Positions 1 through 11,215 of a DNA stretch of 64,000 nt are shown here, piece by piece. The stretch is from positions 310,001-374,000 of the forward strand of contig JAIXZW010000003.1 of NCBI GenBank assembly GCA_027489375.1, in the 5' to 3' direction. Under the pieces are notes generated by a model that saw only the letters and a program-made list of their open reading frames with translations, did not search any database and had not been told where the DNA came from. Both the position numbers and the translations under genes were made by a program. The DNA is from Paracoccaceae bacterium. Its GTDB lineage: Bacteria; Pseudomonadota; Alphaproteobacteria; Rhodobacterales; Rhodobacteraceae. Numbering within the stretch: position 1 is the stretch's first letter; every line of letters starts with the position of its first letter.

Positions 1-531
1 AGAGCCGGTGTCGGAGGAGTTGGCTTTGGCCAGTTCAGCGAAATCGGCGCCGCCGTCGATCTGGGCCTTCAGTTCTTTGGCTTTTTCTTCCGAATCCACA
101 AGGATATGTGCGGCGGAATATTCGGTGGTGTCGGGCGCTTTGGCGTATTTCTCGTCATAGGCGGCTTGGATCGCTTCGTCCGTGACGCCGGCTTTCACCA
201 CCGATTCGAGCGCCTTGGCCGCCATGTAGCCACGGGCATCCGCCTTGAGCCAGATTTCGTCGCGCTTGGATTTGCCCTCGGCCACGGATTGCTCGAGCGC
301 GGCCTGCTGGACCGCCTGATCGATCAGGCCCTTGAACAGTTGGTCATCGGGAAGCTGCTGGTATTGTGCGGGCAGCTTTTCGCGCATCACGATGATCTCG
401 CCCAGCGTGATGTTCTCGCCGTTGACGGTGGCGACCACGGTATCGACCGTCGGCGCATCCTGCGCAAAGGTCGGCAGGGCTGCCACGCATGCGAGCGCAA
501 TGCCCGTCCACAAACCGGAATGTTTCGCCAT
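1..531 (-). CDS. Parvulin-type peptidyl-prolyl isomerase, periplasmic (3' end beyond window)
   Basis: Minus-strand reading frame, open at the window edge, so the C-terminus is missing. It starts at the ATG at 531, preceded by a strong AGGAGAAGG ribosome binding site. The first 24 residues form a signal peptide ending in a TFAQ-like cleavage site. A helical chaperone region of about 100 residues follows, with an early VVATVNGENITLGEI stretch typical of the SurA/PpiC family. The parvulin domain then begins (EYSAAHILVDSEEKAKEL, DFAELAKANSSD) and runs off the edge. Members of this family assist folding of secreted and outer-membrane proteins. It is divergent from secA, so the two genes share a 187 bp upstream region and a link to protein export. 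Family is certain; which paralogue it is cannot be decided. Confidence 0.85.
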   Translation of the reverse strand, partial: MAKHSGLWTGIALACVAALPTFAQDAPTVDTVVATVNGENITLGEIIVMREKLPAQYQQLPDDQLFKGLIDQAVQQAALEQSVAEGKSKRDEIWLKADARGYMAAKALESVVKAGVTDEAIQAAYDEKYAKAPDTTEYSAAHILVDSEEKAKELKAQIDGGADFAELAKANSSDTGS

Positions 532-569
532 CTCACCTTCTCCTGATCGTGCCGCGGGCTTGCGCGGCG

Positions 570-598
570 TTGACTAAGCCCGGCCTGTCCCTTATTTC
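570..598 (+). promoter_or_regulatory. Predicted sigma70-type promoter of secA
   Basis: TTGACT (570-575), a 17 bp spacer and TATTTC (593-598) lie in the divergent region. Transcription from it would give a leader of about 110 nt before the secA ATG. That leader contains an inverted repeat, GGCGCT at 652-657 against AGCGCC at 676-681, with GGCC pairs inside. Whether the fold regulates secA is unknown. Confidence 0.5.
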
Positions 599-718
599 GC
601 GGGGGTCGCGTGCGGCGGGGCCTGCCGGGTCCACTTGGCTCTTCTATGGAAGGCGCTGGGGCCGGGCAAGGCCAGAGCGCCACACGATCTTGTCAGGTAA
701 CGACCAGGCGGAGAAAAC

Positions 719-3448
719 ATGCTGGGTCTCGGAACGCTCGCGCGGAAGGTGTTCGGTACGCCGAACGACCGCAAGGTCAAATCGGTTCGTCCGATTGTGG
801 CCAAGATCAATGCGCTGGAGCCGGAGTTCGCCGCGCTGAGCGACGATGGCATAAAGGCCAAGACGGAAGAATTCAGGAAGCGCGTGCAGGAGGGCGGCGA
901 AAGCCTTGACGATCTGCTGCCCGAAGCCTTTGCCAATTGCCGCGAGGCGGCGAAGCGGGCGCTGGGTCTGCGGGCCTTTGACGTGCAGCTGAAAGCGGGC
1001 ATCTTCCTGCATCAGGGCAACATCGCCGAGATGAAGACGGGCGAGGGCAAGACGCTTATGGCGACCTTCCCCGTCTATCTGAACGCGCTGACGGGCAAGG
1101 GTGTGCATGTTGTCACGGTGAACGACTATCTTGCCAAGCGCGACGCGGACTGGATGGGCAAGGTTTATGCCGCACTCGGCATGACGACGGGCGTCGTCTA
1201 TCCCTATCAGGGCGAGGCGGAGAAGCGCGCGGCCTATCGCTGCGACATCACCTATGCGACCAACAACGAGCTGGGCTTCGACTATCTGCGCGACAACATG
1301 AAGTCGACGATCGACGAGATGGCGCAGCGCGGGCATTTCTTTGCCATCGTGGACGAGGTCGACAGCATCCTGATCGACGAGGCGCGGACGCCGCTGATCA
1401 TCTCGGGGCCGAGCCAGGACCGCAGCGAGCTTTACCAGAAGGTCGATCTGCTGATCCCGCAACTGGGGCCGGAGCATTACACGCTGGACGAAAAGACCCG
1501 CAACGTCACCTATACCGAGGACGGGAACGAGCTGATCGAGAAGCTCCTCTCCGATGCGGGGCTGCTGCCCGAGGGGCAATCGCTTTACGATCCCGAGAGC
1601 ACCACGCTGGTCCACCACATGACGCAGGCGCTGAAAGCGCATAAGCTGTTCCACCGTGACCAGCATTACATCGTGCGTGATGACGAGGTGATGCTGATCG
1701 ACGAATTCACCGGTCGGATGATGAAGGGTCGCCGCCTTTCCGAAGGGCTGCATCAGGCCATCGAAGCCAAGGAACATGTCACGATCCAGCCGGAAAACGT
1801 GACCTTGGCGCAGGTGACGTTCCAGAACTACTTCCGGCTTTACGAAAAGCTGGCCGGCATGACCGGCACCGCCCAGACCGAGGCGGAAGAATTCATGGAA
1901 ATCTACAAGCTGGGCGTGGTCGAGGTTCCGACGAACCGCCCCGTCGCGCGCGTGGACGAGGATGACAAGGTCTACCGCACCGCCCGCGAGAAGTATGAGG
2001 GCATCGTCGCCGCGATCAAGGAAGCGCATGGCAAGGGGCAGCCGATGCTTGTCGGCACGACCTCGATCGAGAAGTCGGAATTCCTGTCGGGCTTGCTCAA
2101 GGCCGAAGGTATCCCGCACAACGTGCTGAACGCCCGACACCACGAGCAGGAAGCCAAGATCGTGTCCGAGGCGGGCAAGCTGGGCGCCGTGACCATCGCC
2201 ACCAACATGGCGGGCCGCGGGACCGACATCCAGCTTGGCGGCAACGTCGAGATGAAGGTGCTCGAGGCCATCGCCGCCGACCCGCACCTGCACCCCGACG
2301 AGGTGCGCGCGCGGATCGAAGCCGAACATGCCGACGAGAAAGAGGCGGTAAAGGCGGCGGGCGGGCTTTACGTGCTTGCGACCGAGCGTCACGAAAGCCG
2401 CCGGATCGACAACCAGCTCCGTGGCCGTTCGGGCCGTCAGGGCGACCCCGGCCGTTCGTCGTTCTTCCTGTCGCTGGAAGATGACCTGATGCGGATCTTC
2501 GGGTCCGAGCGTCTGGATGCCGTGCTGTCGAAGCTGGGCATGAAAGAGGGCGAGGCCATCGTCCACCCGTGGGTCAACAAGTCGCTCGAACGCGCGCAGG
2601 CCAAGGTCGAAGGGCGCAACTTCGACATCCGCAAGCAATTGCTGAAGTTCGACGATGTGATGAACGACCAGCGCAAGGCGATCTTTGCGCAGCGGCTCGA
2701 CATCATGGAAGCCGACGATATCAATGAAATCGCCGCAGACATGCGGATGCAGGTGATCGAAGACCTTGTCGATTTCTACATGCCGCCGAAAAGCTATTCG
2801 GACCAGTGGGATGCCGAAGGGCTGCGCAAGGCCTGCATCGACAAGCTGAACCTCGATCTGCCCATCGTGGAATGGGCCGCCGAGGAAGGCGTGGATCAGG
2901 ATACGATGCGCGAGCGGATCACCGAGCGGTCGGATGCGATGATGGCCGAGAAGCTTGCGGGTTTCGGGCCGGAGACGATGCGGAACATCGAAAAGCAGGT
3001 TCTGCTGCAAAGCATCGACGGCAAGTGGCGCGAGCATCTTCTGCGGCTGGAACATCTGCGGTCGGTCGTCGGCTTCCGCGGCTATGCGCAGCGTGACCCG
3101 CTGGCGGAATACAAGACCGAGGCCTTTGCCCTGTTCGAAAGCCTGTTGAACGGTTTGCGGCAGGAAGTGACGCAGAAACTGTCGCTGGTGCGTCCGATGA
3201 CGCAGGCCGAACAGGAAGCGATGATGCAGCAGATCGTGGCGCAGCAGCGCGCGGCGGCGGCACCTGCCGTGGCGGCTCCCGCGCAGCCTGCGGCGGCACC
3301 GTCGGGCGATGTGGCGCTGGCCCCTGCGACGCGGCTTGCGGGCTTTGACGAGGCGGACCCCTCGACCTGGGGCAACCCGTCGCGCAACGATCTGTGCCCT
3401 TGCGGGTCGGGCGAGCGGTTCAAGCACTGCCACGGCCAGACGGTCTGA
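719..3448 (+). CDS. secA: Preprotein translocase ATPase SecA
   Basis: A 909-residue SecA, the motor that pushes unfolded preproteins through SecYEG using ATP. Visible landmarks are Walker A TGEGKT (residues 107-112), Walker B/DEAD-like DEVD (212-215), the helicase-like GRGTD and [11 protein letters not shown] motifs in nucleotide-binding domain 2, and the C-terminal zinc-binding tail [14 protein letters not shown] (Cys893, Cys895, Cys904, His905) that binds SecB and lipids. An Ala/Pro-rich linker of about 40 residues precedes the tail. Length is normal for alphaproteobacteria. The ATG follows GGCGGAG. It is divergent from a periplasmic isomerase, followed directly by a strong terminator, and so probably monocistronic. 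Confidence 0.99.
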   Translation: MLGLGTLARKVFGTPNDRKVKSVRPIVAKINALEPEFAALSDDGIKAKTEEFRKRVQEGGESLDDLLPEAFANCREAAKRALGLRAFDVQLKAGIFLHQGNIAEMKTGEGKTLMATFPVYLNALTGKGVHVVTVNDYLAKRDADWMGKVYAALGMTTGVVYPYQGEAEKRAAYRCDITYATNNELGFDYLRDNMKSTIDEMAQRGHFFAIVDEVDSILIDEARTPLIISGPSQDRSELYQKVDLLIPQLGPEHYTLDEKTRNVTYTEDGNELIEKLLSDAGLLPEGQSLYDPESTTLVHHMTQALKAHKLFHRDQHYIVRDDEVMLIDEFTGRMMKGRRLSEGLHQAIEAKEHVTIQPENVTLAQVTFQNYFRLYEKLAGMTGTAQTEAEEFMEIYKLGVVEVPTNRPVARVDEDDKVYRTAREKYEGIVAAIKEAHGKGQPMLVGTTSIEKSEFLSGLLKAEGIPHNVLNARHHEQEAKIVSEAGKLGAVTIATNMAGRGTDIQLGGNVEMKVLEAIAADPHLHPDEVRARIEAEHADEKEAVKAAGGLYVLATERHESRRIDNQLRGRSGRQGDPGRSSFFLSLEDDLMRIFGSERLDAVLSKLGMKEGEAIVHPWVNKSLERAQAKVEGRNFDIRKQLLKFDDVMNDQRKAIFAQRLDIMEADDINEIAADMRMQVIEDLVDFYMPPKSYSDQWDAEGLRKACIDKLNLDLPIVEWAAEEGVDQDTMRERITERSDAMMAEKLAGFGPETMRNIEKQVLLQSIDGKWREHLLRLEHLRSVVGFRGYAQRDPLAEYKTEAFALFESLLNGLRQEVTQKLSLVRPMTQAEQEAMMQQIVAQQRAAAAPAVAAPAQPAAAPSGDVALAPATRLAGFDEADPSTWGNPSRNDLCPCGSGERFKHCHGQTV

Positions 3449-3470
3449 TTTTCGGCATCGGTTTGCAAGG

Positions 3471-3510
3471 AAAGGCCCCCGCGTGTTGCGCGGGGGCCTT
3501 TCGTTTTTCG
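3471..3510 (+). terminator. Rho-independent terminator of secA
   Basis: A perfect 13 bp stem (3471-3483 with 3489-3501, AAAGGCCCCCGCG and its complement) with a 5 nt loop, followed by CGTTTTT. It lies 22 bp after the secA stop. Confidence 0.9.
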
Positions 3511-3600
3511 CGCCACGGTTGTGACGCAAGCCCGCCATGAGCGGGGCGCTTTCGGCTGGCATTGGCGCAGGCTGGACGAGTTCTGGTCGGGAGATGCGGC

Positions 3601-4464
3601 ATGGACCGCAGACGCAAGGTAACGGTGGCCCTTTCGGCGGTAGCGCTGGCTTGGGTTGGGGCAAAGCAGTTCGGCGGCGGTGCGGCGGACGCCCCCGTGG
3701 CCAAGGTTGTTGCCGTGCAGGCAAAGCCTTTGCGCATGGCCGCAGGAACGCCGCTTGCCGGATATGCGCCCGAGGCAACCGGGCAAACCGCTCTGGCCGA
3801 CGATCTGCCGCCGGCCTTGCCGGAGCCTGCCGATCCTTGCGCGATCACGCTGGAAGCCTTTGGCGAGGAGGGCGCGATGATCGGCCTTACGCTGATGGCA
3901 CCGTGCCGTGCCGGTGCGCGTGTGACCTTGCGGCACGGGGGGCTGACCGTGGCGATGCAGACCCTGGCCACGGGATCGCTTTTCACCTCGATCCCCGCGA
4001 TGGAGGCGACGGGCGCGGTGGAGGCCGTGTTTGACGATGGCGTCACGGTCGCGGCGGTGGCCCCCGTGCCGGACGTGGCAGGTCTGCGGCGCTTGGCCGT
4101 GGAATGGCAGGACGCGGACCGTTTCGCGCTGAACGGCTTCGAGATTGGCGCGGATTACGGCGAGGCCGGGCACAGGACGGTGGCGAATGGCGGGGTTATC
4201 GCCCTTGGCGATCCGGCGGTTTCGCCCGCGGCCTTGGCCGAGGTCTACACCTTTCCCGATCCCGCCGCATCGCGGGTGACGGTCGAGGCCGAAGTGACCG
4301 AAGCGACCTGCGGGCGCGAATTGGCGGGGCGGCTTTTGCTTTCGGAAAATGGCGCGGCGCGGGCGACCGATCTGGCGCTTGCCATGCCCGAATGTGACAC
4401 GGCGGGCGGTTTTGTGGTCTTGAACAATCCTCTGCCGGAAACGACACTCGCCGCCGCCGAGTAG
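3601..4464 (+). CDS. Secreted or membrane-anchored hypothetical protein
   Basis: A 287-residue protein of unknown function. The ATG at 3601 was chosen because GGGAG sits 7 bp upstream; a TTG at 3562 in the same frame has no such site. The N-terminus (MDRRRKVTVALSAVALAWVG) is a charged then hydrophobic stretch consistent with an uncleaved signal anchor. The rest is predicted extracytoplasmic, Ala/Val/Glu-rich, with four cysteines (CAIT, APCRAG, ATCGRE, PECDT) that could form two disulfides. It lies 11 bp ahead of the OmpA-fusion gene, which suggests an operon and a shared envelope role. I recognise no domain. Confidence 0.8.
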   Translation: MDRRRKVTVALSAVALAWVGAKQFGGGAADAPVAKVVAVQAKPLRMAAGTPLAGYAPEATGQTALADDLPPALPEPADPCAITLEAFGEEGAMIGLTLMAPCRAGARVTLRHGGLTVAMQTLATGSLFTSIPAMEATGAVEAVFDDGVTVAAVAPVPDVAGLRRLAVEWQDADRFALNGFEIGADYGEAGHRTVANGGVIALGDPAVSPAALAEVYTFPDPAASRVTVEAEVTEATCGRELAGRLLLSENGAARATDLALAMPECDTAGGFVVLNNPLPETTLAAAE

Positions 4465-4475
4465 CGCGAGGATCT

Positions 4476-5978
4476 ATGGGATTTCGGGGGATCGGCGCGG
4501 CGATGGTTTTCATCGCCTGCGCCTTTGCAGGTATGGTTCGGGCGCAGGATGTCACGCTGACGGCGCGTGACGGCGGCCTTGCGCTGTCGGGCACCCTGCT
4601 TGGCTGGGATGGTGAATTCTACCGCGTCGACACCCCCTACGGTGCGCTGACGGTGGATGGCGAAGGGGTGATCTGCGACGGGCCGGGATGCCCCGACCTG
4701 ACCGCGCCCAAGGCCGTTGTGCGCGTGGCGGGCGAGGCGGAACCGGGTGCGGCGATGGTCGGCCCGCTGGCCCGCGCCTTTGCCGCGACGCGCGGTGTCG
4801 ATACGCGCGAAGAGGGCGGGGTGACGCGGCTGATCGACCGGCAGGGCGGGCAGGTGCTGGCCGAGTTTTCCTTTGAACCGATGGGCCACGAGGCGGCGCT
4901 GGCCGCGCTGGCGGCGGGGCGGGCGGAGCTGGTGGTATCGGTCGGGACCGAGCCGGATTTCGGCGCGCGGGTGTTGGCGTTGGATGCGCTGGTTCCTGTG
5001 GTCGCGCCGGACAATCCGGTGGCGAAGATCGCTTCGGTCGACCTTGCCCGCGTGTTGTCGGGCGGGGTGGCGAACTGGGCCGAGGTGGGCGGGCCGGACA
5101 TGCCGCTGGTCGTTCACGGGTTGGAGCCGGAAAGCGGGGTCGGCAAGGCTCTGGCGGCACGGCTAGGGCGCGATGTGGCGGCAAGCGAGGTGCATGGCGA
5201 TCTGGCCGGGCTTGCGGCGGCGGTGGCGCGTGACCCTTGGGCGATTGCCGTCACCACGCGCGGGGCGGCGGGCAAGGCCAAGCCGATCACGCTGACGGAC
5301 AAATGCGGCTTTCCGCTGGTGCCGACACCGCTTTCGGTCAAGGCCGAGGATTACCCGCTGGCGCTGCCCTTGCAGCTTTTGACGCCACGGCGGCGGCTGC
5401 CGCTGATGGCGCGGGAGTTTCTGGAATTCCTTGCCCTGCCCGAAGCGCAGGCGGCGATCCAGTCCGCGGGCTATGTGGACCGCAGCCCTGAGCGGCAGGC
5501 GCTGACGGGGGACGGGCTGCGGCTGATGAATGCGATTGCGGGCGCGGGGGAGGAAACGTCGCTGTCCGACCTCAAACGTCTGGTGGGCGCGATGGACGGG
5601 GCGGAGCGCGTGTCGCTGACCTTTCGGTTCGAGGACGGGTCGAGCACGCTGGAAGCCGCCTCGCAAGAGAACCTGACCGATCTGGCGCGGATGCTGGAAG
5701 CGGGGCTGTTCCGCGACGAGGTGCTGGTTCTGGCCGGATTTTCCGACGGGTCGGGCGATGCGGCGGCGAACCTGAACCTGTCGCAGAACCGCGCCACGGC
5801 GGTGCGCGATGCGCTGGCGGCGGCGGCGCCGGATGTGGCCCTGCCCGAGGTGATGGCGTTTGGCGAGGCGATGCCGATGGCCTGCGACGAGACGGCGGCG
5901 GGGCGGCGGCTCAACCGGCGGGTGGAGCTATGGGTGCGGCCTTCGATGGCTAGAGATGACCCAGAGAGCGGAAACTGA
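4476..5978 (+). CDS. Substrate-binding (PstS-like) / OmpA fusion protein
   Basis: A 500-residue exported protein. Residues 1-23 are a signal peptide ending in VRAQD. An N-terminal part of about 80 residues precedes a periplasmic binding-protein fold of the phosphate-binding (PstS/SBP) type at roughly 85-320, with features such as [26 protein letters not shown] and SAGYVDRS. Residues about 370-498 are an OmpA-like peptidoglycan-binding domain ([36 protein letters not shown]). A tethered binding protein of this sort would sit in the periplasm bound to peptidoglycan; the ligand is unknown, and phosphate is only a family guess. GAGGA precedes the ATG. Its 3' end overlaps the convergent radC by 29 bp. 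Confidence 0.8.
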   Translation: MGFRGIGAAMVFIACAFAGMVRAQDVTLTARDGGLALSGTLLGWDGEFYRVDTPYGALTVDGEGVICDGPGCPDLTAPKAVVRVAGEAEPGAAMVGPLARAFAATRGVDTREEGGVTRLIDRQGGQVLAEFSFEPMGHEAALAALAAGRAELVVSVGTEPDFGARVLALDALVPVVAPDNPVAKIASVDLARVLSGGVANWAEVGGPDMPLVVHGLEPESGVGKALAARLGRDVAASEVHGDLAGLAAAVARDPWAIAVTTRGAAGKAKPITLTDKCGFPLVPTPLSVKAEDYPLALPLQLLTPRRRLPLMAREFLEFLALPEAQAAIQSAGYVDRSPERQALTGDGLRLMNAIAGAGEETSLSDLKRLVGAMDGAERVSLTFRFEDGSSTLEAASQENLTDLARMLEAGLFRDEVLVLAGFSDGSGDAAANLNLSQNRATAVRDALAAAAPDVALPEVMAFGEAMPMACDETAAGRRLNRRVELWVRPSMARDDPESGN

Positions 5979-6714
5979 CCTCGGCGCTTTTGCCGATGAT
6001 CAGGTGGTCGTGCAGCGTGATGCCAAGGGCGGCGCAGGCCTGTTTGATCTGGTCGGTCATGGTGATGTCGGCCTGTGACGGCGTGGGGTCGCCCGAGGGG
6101 TGGTTGTGGACAAGGATCAGCGCCGAGGCGTTGAGTTCGAGCGCGCGTTTCACCACCTCGCGCGGGTAGACGGGGACGTGGTCGACGGTGCCTTTCGACT
6201 GCTCTTCGTCCGCGATCAGCACGTTCTTGCGGTCGAGGAACAGGATGCGGAACTGTTCGGTTTCGCGGTGCGCCATGACGGTGTGGCAATAGTCCAGCAG
6301 CGCCGCCCATGACGACAGCACGGGGCGTTGCAGCACGCGGCTGCGGGCCATGCGCTGGGACGCCGCCTCTAGCAGTTTGAGTTCGAGGATCACGGCATCG
6401 CCCACGCCCTTGACCCGTTCGAGCTGCGGGACGGGGGCGGCGATGGTGCGGGCAAGGTCGCCGAAGGTGTGCAACAGCAGATGGGCGAGCGGTTTCACAT
6501 CCTGCCGCGGGATGGCACGGAAGAGGATGAGTTCGAGCAGTTCGTATTCCGCCACCGCTTGCGCCCCGCCCTCCATGAACCGCGTGCGCAGGCGCTTGCG
6601 GTGGTCTGCGATGTAGCTGGGCAGGCGGCCATCGGCACGGTCGGGCAGGGGGGAGCCTGCCGCTTCGTCGGCATCGGTGAAAAGGGGAAGGGAATCGCGG
6701 AAACCTTGGGTCAT
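5950..6714 (-). CDS. radC: RadC family protein (JAB/MPN domain)
   Basis: A 254-residue RadC. An N-terminal helix-hairpin-helix region ([15 protein letters not shown]) precedes the JAB1/MPN metalloprotease-like domain with the full zinc motif [14 protein letters not shown] and an upstream catalytic-type Glu region. RadC was named for a DNA-repair phenotype later attributed to another gene, so its real role is uncertain. The ATG at 6714 (MTQGFRDSL) is preferred over upstream in-frame codons because the extra 47 residues are low in homology-like character and read through the intergenic repeat. It lies downstream of dnaJ on the same strand, 213 bp away, and overlaps the fusion gene tail-to-tail. 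Confidence 0.92.
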   Translation of the reverse strand: MTQGFRDSLPLFTDADEAAGSPLPDRADGRLPSYIADHRKRLRTRFMEGGAQAVAEYELLELILFRAIPRQDVKPLAHLLLHTFGDLARTIAAPVPQLERVKGVGDAVILELKLLEAASQRMARSRVLQRPVLSSWAALLDYCHTVMAHRETEQFRILFLDRKNVLIADEEQSKGTVDHVPVYPREVVKRALELNASALILVHNHPSGDPTPSQADITMTDQIKQACAALGITLHDHLIIGKSAEVSFRSLGHL

Positions 6715-6763
6715 GCCGCAAGGGTGGCGCGGGATGGTTGAGGAAAGGTTAACGGGCGCTGCC

Positions 6764-6786
6764 GTTTCACCTTGGTTTAAATACTC
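6764..6786 (-). repeat. Short copy of the Rhodobacterales-type intergenic repeat
   Basis: On the minus strand this reads GAGTATTTAAACCAAGGTGAAAC, matching the core seen at 24291-24313 (GAGTATTTGGGCCAAGGTGAAAC) and more loosely those at 34868, 40299 and 45540. It lies between radC and the hairpin array. Confidence 0.6.
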
Positions 6787-6816
6787 AACTTGCCCCGCTC
6801 TCCGCTGTTCGGCGGG

Positions 6817-6921
6817 CGAAATCCGGCGCAGATTTCGCAGCGGTTTTTGGCGCAAAAACCGGCCGTTGGCCGTCCGGAATTTGCGCCAAATTCCGGAGCG
6901 GAGTTTGCGTCAAACTCCGCT
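6817..6921. repeat. Array of five contiguous hairpins between dnaJ and radC
   Basis: Five inverted repeats follow each other almost without gaps. H1 is CGAAATC/GATTTCG (6817-6823, 6831-6837). H2 is CGGTTTTT/AAAAACCG (6841-6848, 6854-6861). H3 is CGGCC/GGCCG (6860-6864, 6868-6872). H4 is CCGGAATTTG/CAAATTCCGG (6874-6883, 6887-6896). H5 is GCGGAGTTTG/CAAACTCCGC (6898-6907, 6911-6920). Four of them have a GCG/CGC-type loop flanked by T and A runs. It lies just after the dnaJ stop, so it may end or stabilise the dnaKJ transcript, but there is no T-run after the last stem. Confidence 0.75.
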
Positions 6922-6927
6922 TCCTGT

Positions 6928-8082
6928 TCAGCTTTTCATCCCGTCCCAGAAGCCCTTGACCTTGGAAAAGAAGCTTTGGCCTTCGGGGTTGTTCTCTTCG
7001 GACAGGCGCTCGAATTCCTCGAGCAGTTCGCGCTGGCGGGCGGTGAGGTTGACGGGGGTTTCCACGGCCAGTTCCAGCACCATGTCGCCCGTGCCGCCGC
7101 CGCGCAGGGCGGGCATGCCCTTGCCGCGCAGGCGCATCTGCTTGCCGGTCTGGCTTCCTGCGGGAACCTTCACGCGGGATTTGCCGCCGTCGATGGTGGG
7201 AACCTCGACCTCGCCGCCCAGTGCCGCCGTGCCGATGCTGACGGGGATGCGGCAGAACAGGTGGACGCCATCGCGCTGGAAGATCGGGTGGTCCTTCACC
7301 TCGATGAAGATGTAAAGGTCGCCCGCGGGGCCGCCGCGCAGACCCGCCTCGCCCTCGCCCGCAAGGCGGATACGGGTGCCGGTTTCGACGCCGGCGGGGA
7401 TGTTGACGGAAAGGGCGCGTTCCTTTTCGGTGCGGCCCGCACCGCCGCAGGAGCGGCAGGGGTTTTTGATGATCTGGCCCATGCCGTTGCAGGTCGGGCA
7501 GGTGCGTTCGACGGTGAAGAAGCCCTGTTGCGCACGGACCTTGCCCATGCCCGAACAGGTCGGGCAGGTGACGGGTTCGGCGCCGCCTTCGGCCCCCGTG
7601 CCGCGGCAGGTGTCGCAGGCGATGGAGGTGGGGACGTTGATGGTTTTCTGGACGCCCTTGAACGCCTCTTCCAACGAGACGCGGAGGTTGTAGCGCAGGT
7701 CCGAGCCGCGCTGCGCGCGCGACCGGCCACCGCCGCCACCGCGACCGCCGCCCATGAAATCGCCGAACAGGTCTTCGAACACGTCCGAGAAGGCCGAGGC
7801 GAAGTCGCCGTTGCCCGCGCCGCCATAGCCGCCGCGTGCGCCGCCGCCCATTCCGCCCTCGAACGCGGCATGGCCGTAGCGGTCGTAGGCCGCTTTCTTG
7901 TCGGCGTCTTTCAGCACGTCGTAAGCCTCGTTCACTTCCTTGAACTGGGCTTCGGCGTTCGGATTGTCGGAGTTGCGATCGGGGTGAAGCTCTTTCGCCT
8001 TGGTGCGATAGGCTTTCTTCAACTCGTCGGCCGAGGCCCCGCGCGCGACACCGAGGATGTCGTAGTAGTCACGTTTTGCCAC
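6928..8082 (-). CDS. dnaJ: Chaperone DnaJ (Hsp40)
   Basis: A 384-residue full-length type I DnaJ, co-chaperone that delivers substrates to DnaK and stimulates its ATPase. The J-domain (1-70) contains the HPD triad in ELHPDRN. A Gly/Phe-rich linker of about 45 residues follows. The zinc-finger region carries the four CxxCxGxG repeats ([32 protein letters not shown]). The C-terminal substrate-binding domains complete the protein. The start is GTG at 8082, with AGGGGG 7 bp upstream on the minus strand. It lies 73 bp after dnaK, separated by an intercistronic hairpin, and should be co-transcribed with it. Confidence 0.98.
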   Translation of the reverse strand: MAKRDYYDILGVARGASADELKKAYRTKAKELHPDRNSDNPNAEAQFKEVNEAYDVLKDADKKAAYDRYGHAAFEGGMGGGARGGYGGAGNGDFASAFSDVFEDLFGDFMGGGRGGGGGRSRAQRGSDLRYNLRVSLEEAFKGVQKTINVPTSIACDTCRGTGAEGGAEPVTCPTCSGMGKVRAQQGFFTVERTCPTCNGMGQIIKNPCRSCGGAGRTEKERALSVNIPAGVETGTRIRLAGEGEAGLRGGPAGDLYIFIEVKDHPIFQRDGVHLFCRIPVSIGTAALGGEVEVPTIDGGKSRVKVPAGSQTGKQMRLRGKGMPALRGGGTGDMVLELAVETPVNLTARQRELLEEFERLSEENNPEGQSFFSKVKGFWDGMKS

Positions 8083-8108
8083 TGCAAAACCCCCTATGAG
8101 AACCGGGT

Positions 8109-8136
8109 GGGGGCGGTCCGTTGCCGAACCGCCCCC
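8109..8136 (-). promoter_or_regulatory. Intercistronic stem-loop between dnaK and dnaJ
   Basis: A 9 bp perfect stem (GGGGGCGGT at 8109-8117 with ACCGCCCCC at 8128-8136) and a 10 nt loop. On the minus strand it is not followed by a T-run, so a stabiliser or partial attenuator that lowers dnaJ relative to dnaK is more likely than a full terminator. Confidence 0.5.
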
Positions 8137-8155
8137 TTTCCCGTTTCACGCGGTG

Positions 8156-10063
<1,908 letters not shown>

Positions 10064-10178
10064 GATATGCTACCCTTCTTTCGGCGATGTTGTGGGGCTG
10101 GACCCTGTATGGAAGGCGTCCGGCCCCGATCCCAAGTGCATCCGGCGAGGGCGGCCCGCCCTATCCGGCTTCGGTGGG

Positions 10179-10208
10179 TATATAAGTTGGCGCCGATGGG
10201 CCTGCAAG
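10179..10208 (-). promoter_or_regulatory. Predicted promoter of dnaK
   Basis: On the minus strand, CTTGCAG with TTGCAG at 10207-10202, a 17 bp spacer and TATATA at 10184-10179 (context CTTATATA). The CTTG start and the chaperone downstream make a dual housekeeping/heat-shock (RpoH) promoter possible. A short ATTTGC/GCAAAT hairpin lies just upstream near 10225-10240. Confidence 0.5.
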
Positions 10209-10273
10209 CGGCAGGCGGGGCGGAATTTGCGTGCAAATACGAAGGAACGGGGCGGGCTGGCGGAAGGTCAGGG

Positions 10274-11152
10274 TCACTTGCCCATCGTCCACGACAGCGA
10301 GACGCGCTTCATCGTGTAGAATTCGCCCATCAGCCCGACGATCAGGCAGGCGAGCAGGAAGTAGAGCGGGTATTCCACGTTGCTGTAGCGCGGAAGGTAG
10401 TTGAGGAAGATGAAACCGCGCCCCTGGTCGATAATGTGGAAGAGCGGGTTCCAGTCGAACCATCCCAGAATGATCGTCGGCATGGCATTCGCCACGAACA
10501 TCTTGCCCGAGGCGATCATGTTCAGGCGGGCGTAGACGGTGGACAGGATGCCGAAGAAGCGTGGCTGCCACGGGGTCGCGGCGCGGAAGATCATGCCGAT
10601 GGCAACGCCCGTCGCCCATGCCAGCACCATCATGCCGAGCGTCTGGATCGGCTGGTCGATGGTGATGGGCGAAAAGATGGCGTGGTAGATGAACAGGACG
10701 ACGAGGGCCGACAGGATTTGCAGATAAAGCGCACCGAGTGCCGCTGCCCCGACCGCGATCAAGGTGTTCATCGGCCCGTGTTTCATCATGGCGCTGGTCG
10801 GGCCATCGGCCTTCATCACCGTCTGCATGGCCTTTACATGCGTCATGTACATGAAGATGCCGGACATCAGGTAAAGGATGTAATCGCCGCGGATCGCGAT
10901 GTGGCGCGTGCCGGTAAAGGCGAACATCAGATAGAAGCCCGCAAGCATCAGCACCGATTGCACGATGTTGAGCAGCAGTCCGATCACCGCGCTGGTGTGG
11001 CTTTTGCGGACGTTGTGGACCGCGCCGTGAAAAACGAGTTCGAGGATGGACCAGGCTGTGCGGGCGTGGGTCGGCTTGACCTCGGCATAGAATTTCAAAA
11101 CCCAAACCCTCACACTGGCGCCGGGCCGCTTGCCCTTGGTCGCGGGTCGCAT
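10274..11152 (-). CDS. ABC-2 type exporter permease, probably for a surface polysaccharide
   Basis: A 292-residue integral membrane protein with about six hydrophobic segments after a basic cytoplasmic N-terminus (MRPATKGKRPG...). It resembles permeases of the KpsM/ABC-2 polysaccharide export type (FYLMFAFTG, GMIFRAATPW, LGWFDWNPLFHIID, NVEYPL near the C-terminus). The ATG at 11152 was chosen as the first start giving a soluble basic N-terminus; no strong ribosome binding site was seen. No partner ATPase gene is next to it, so that subunit must be elsewhere. It is divergent from cysQ-kdsB-galU and the glycosyltransferases, which supports export of a glycan or its lipid-linked precursor. Confidence 0.75.
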   Translation of the reverse strand: MRPATKGKRPGASVRVWVLKFYAEVKPTHARTAWSILELVFHGAVHNVRKSHTSAVIGLLLNIVQSVLMLAGFYLMFAFTGTRHIAIRGDYILYLMSGIFMYMTHVKAMQTVMKADGPTSAMMKHGPMNTLIAVGAAALGALYLQILSALVVLFIYHAIFSPITIDQPIQTLGMMVLAWATGVAIGMIFRAATPWQPRFFGILSTVYARLNMIASGKMFVANAMPTIILGWFDWNPLFHIIDQGRGFIFLNYLPRYSNVEYPLYFLLACLIVGLMGEFYTMKRVSLSWTMGK

Positions 11153-11215
11153 GATAAGGCGGAAACGGCGGTTTTTCAATCTGGCGGGCGCAAGACGGCC
11201 TGCATGGGGAATGAT

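Noticed and set aside
106..546. Plus-strand 146-residue frame at the left edge
   Set aside because: Antisense to the parvulin isomerase, which has a signal peptide, ribosome binding site and domain motifs.
644..3778. 1044-residue minus-strand open frame opposite secA
   Set aside because: It is the antisense shadow of secA in GC-rich DNA, with His/Arg/Leu-rich composition and no recognisable domain.
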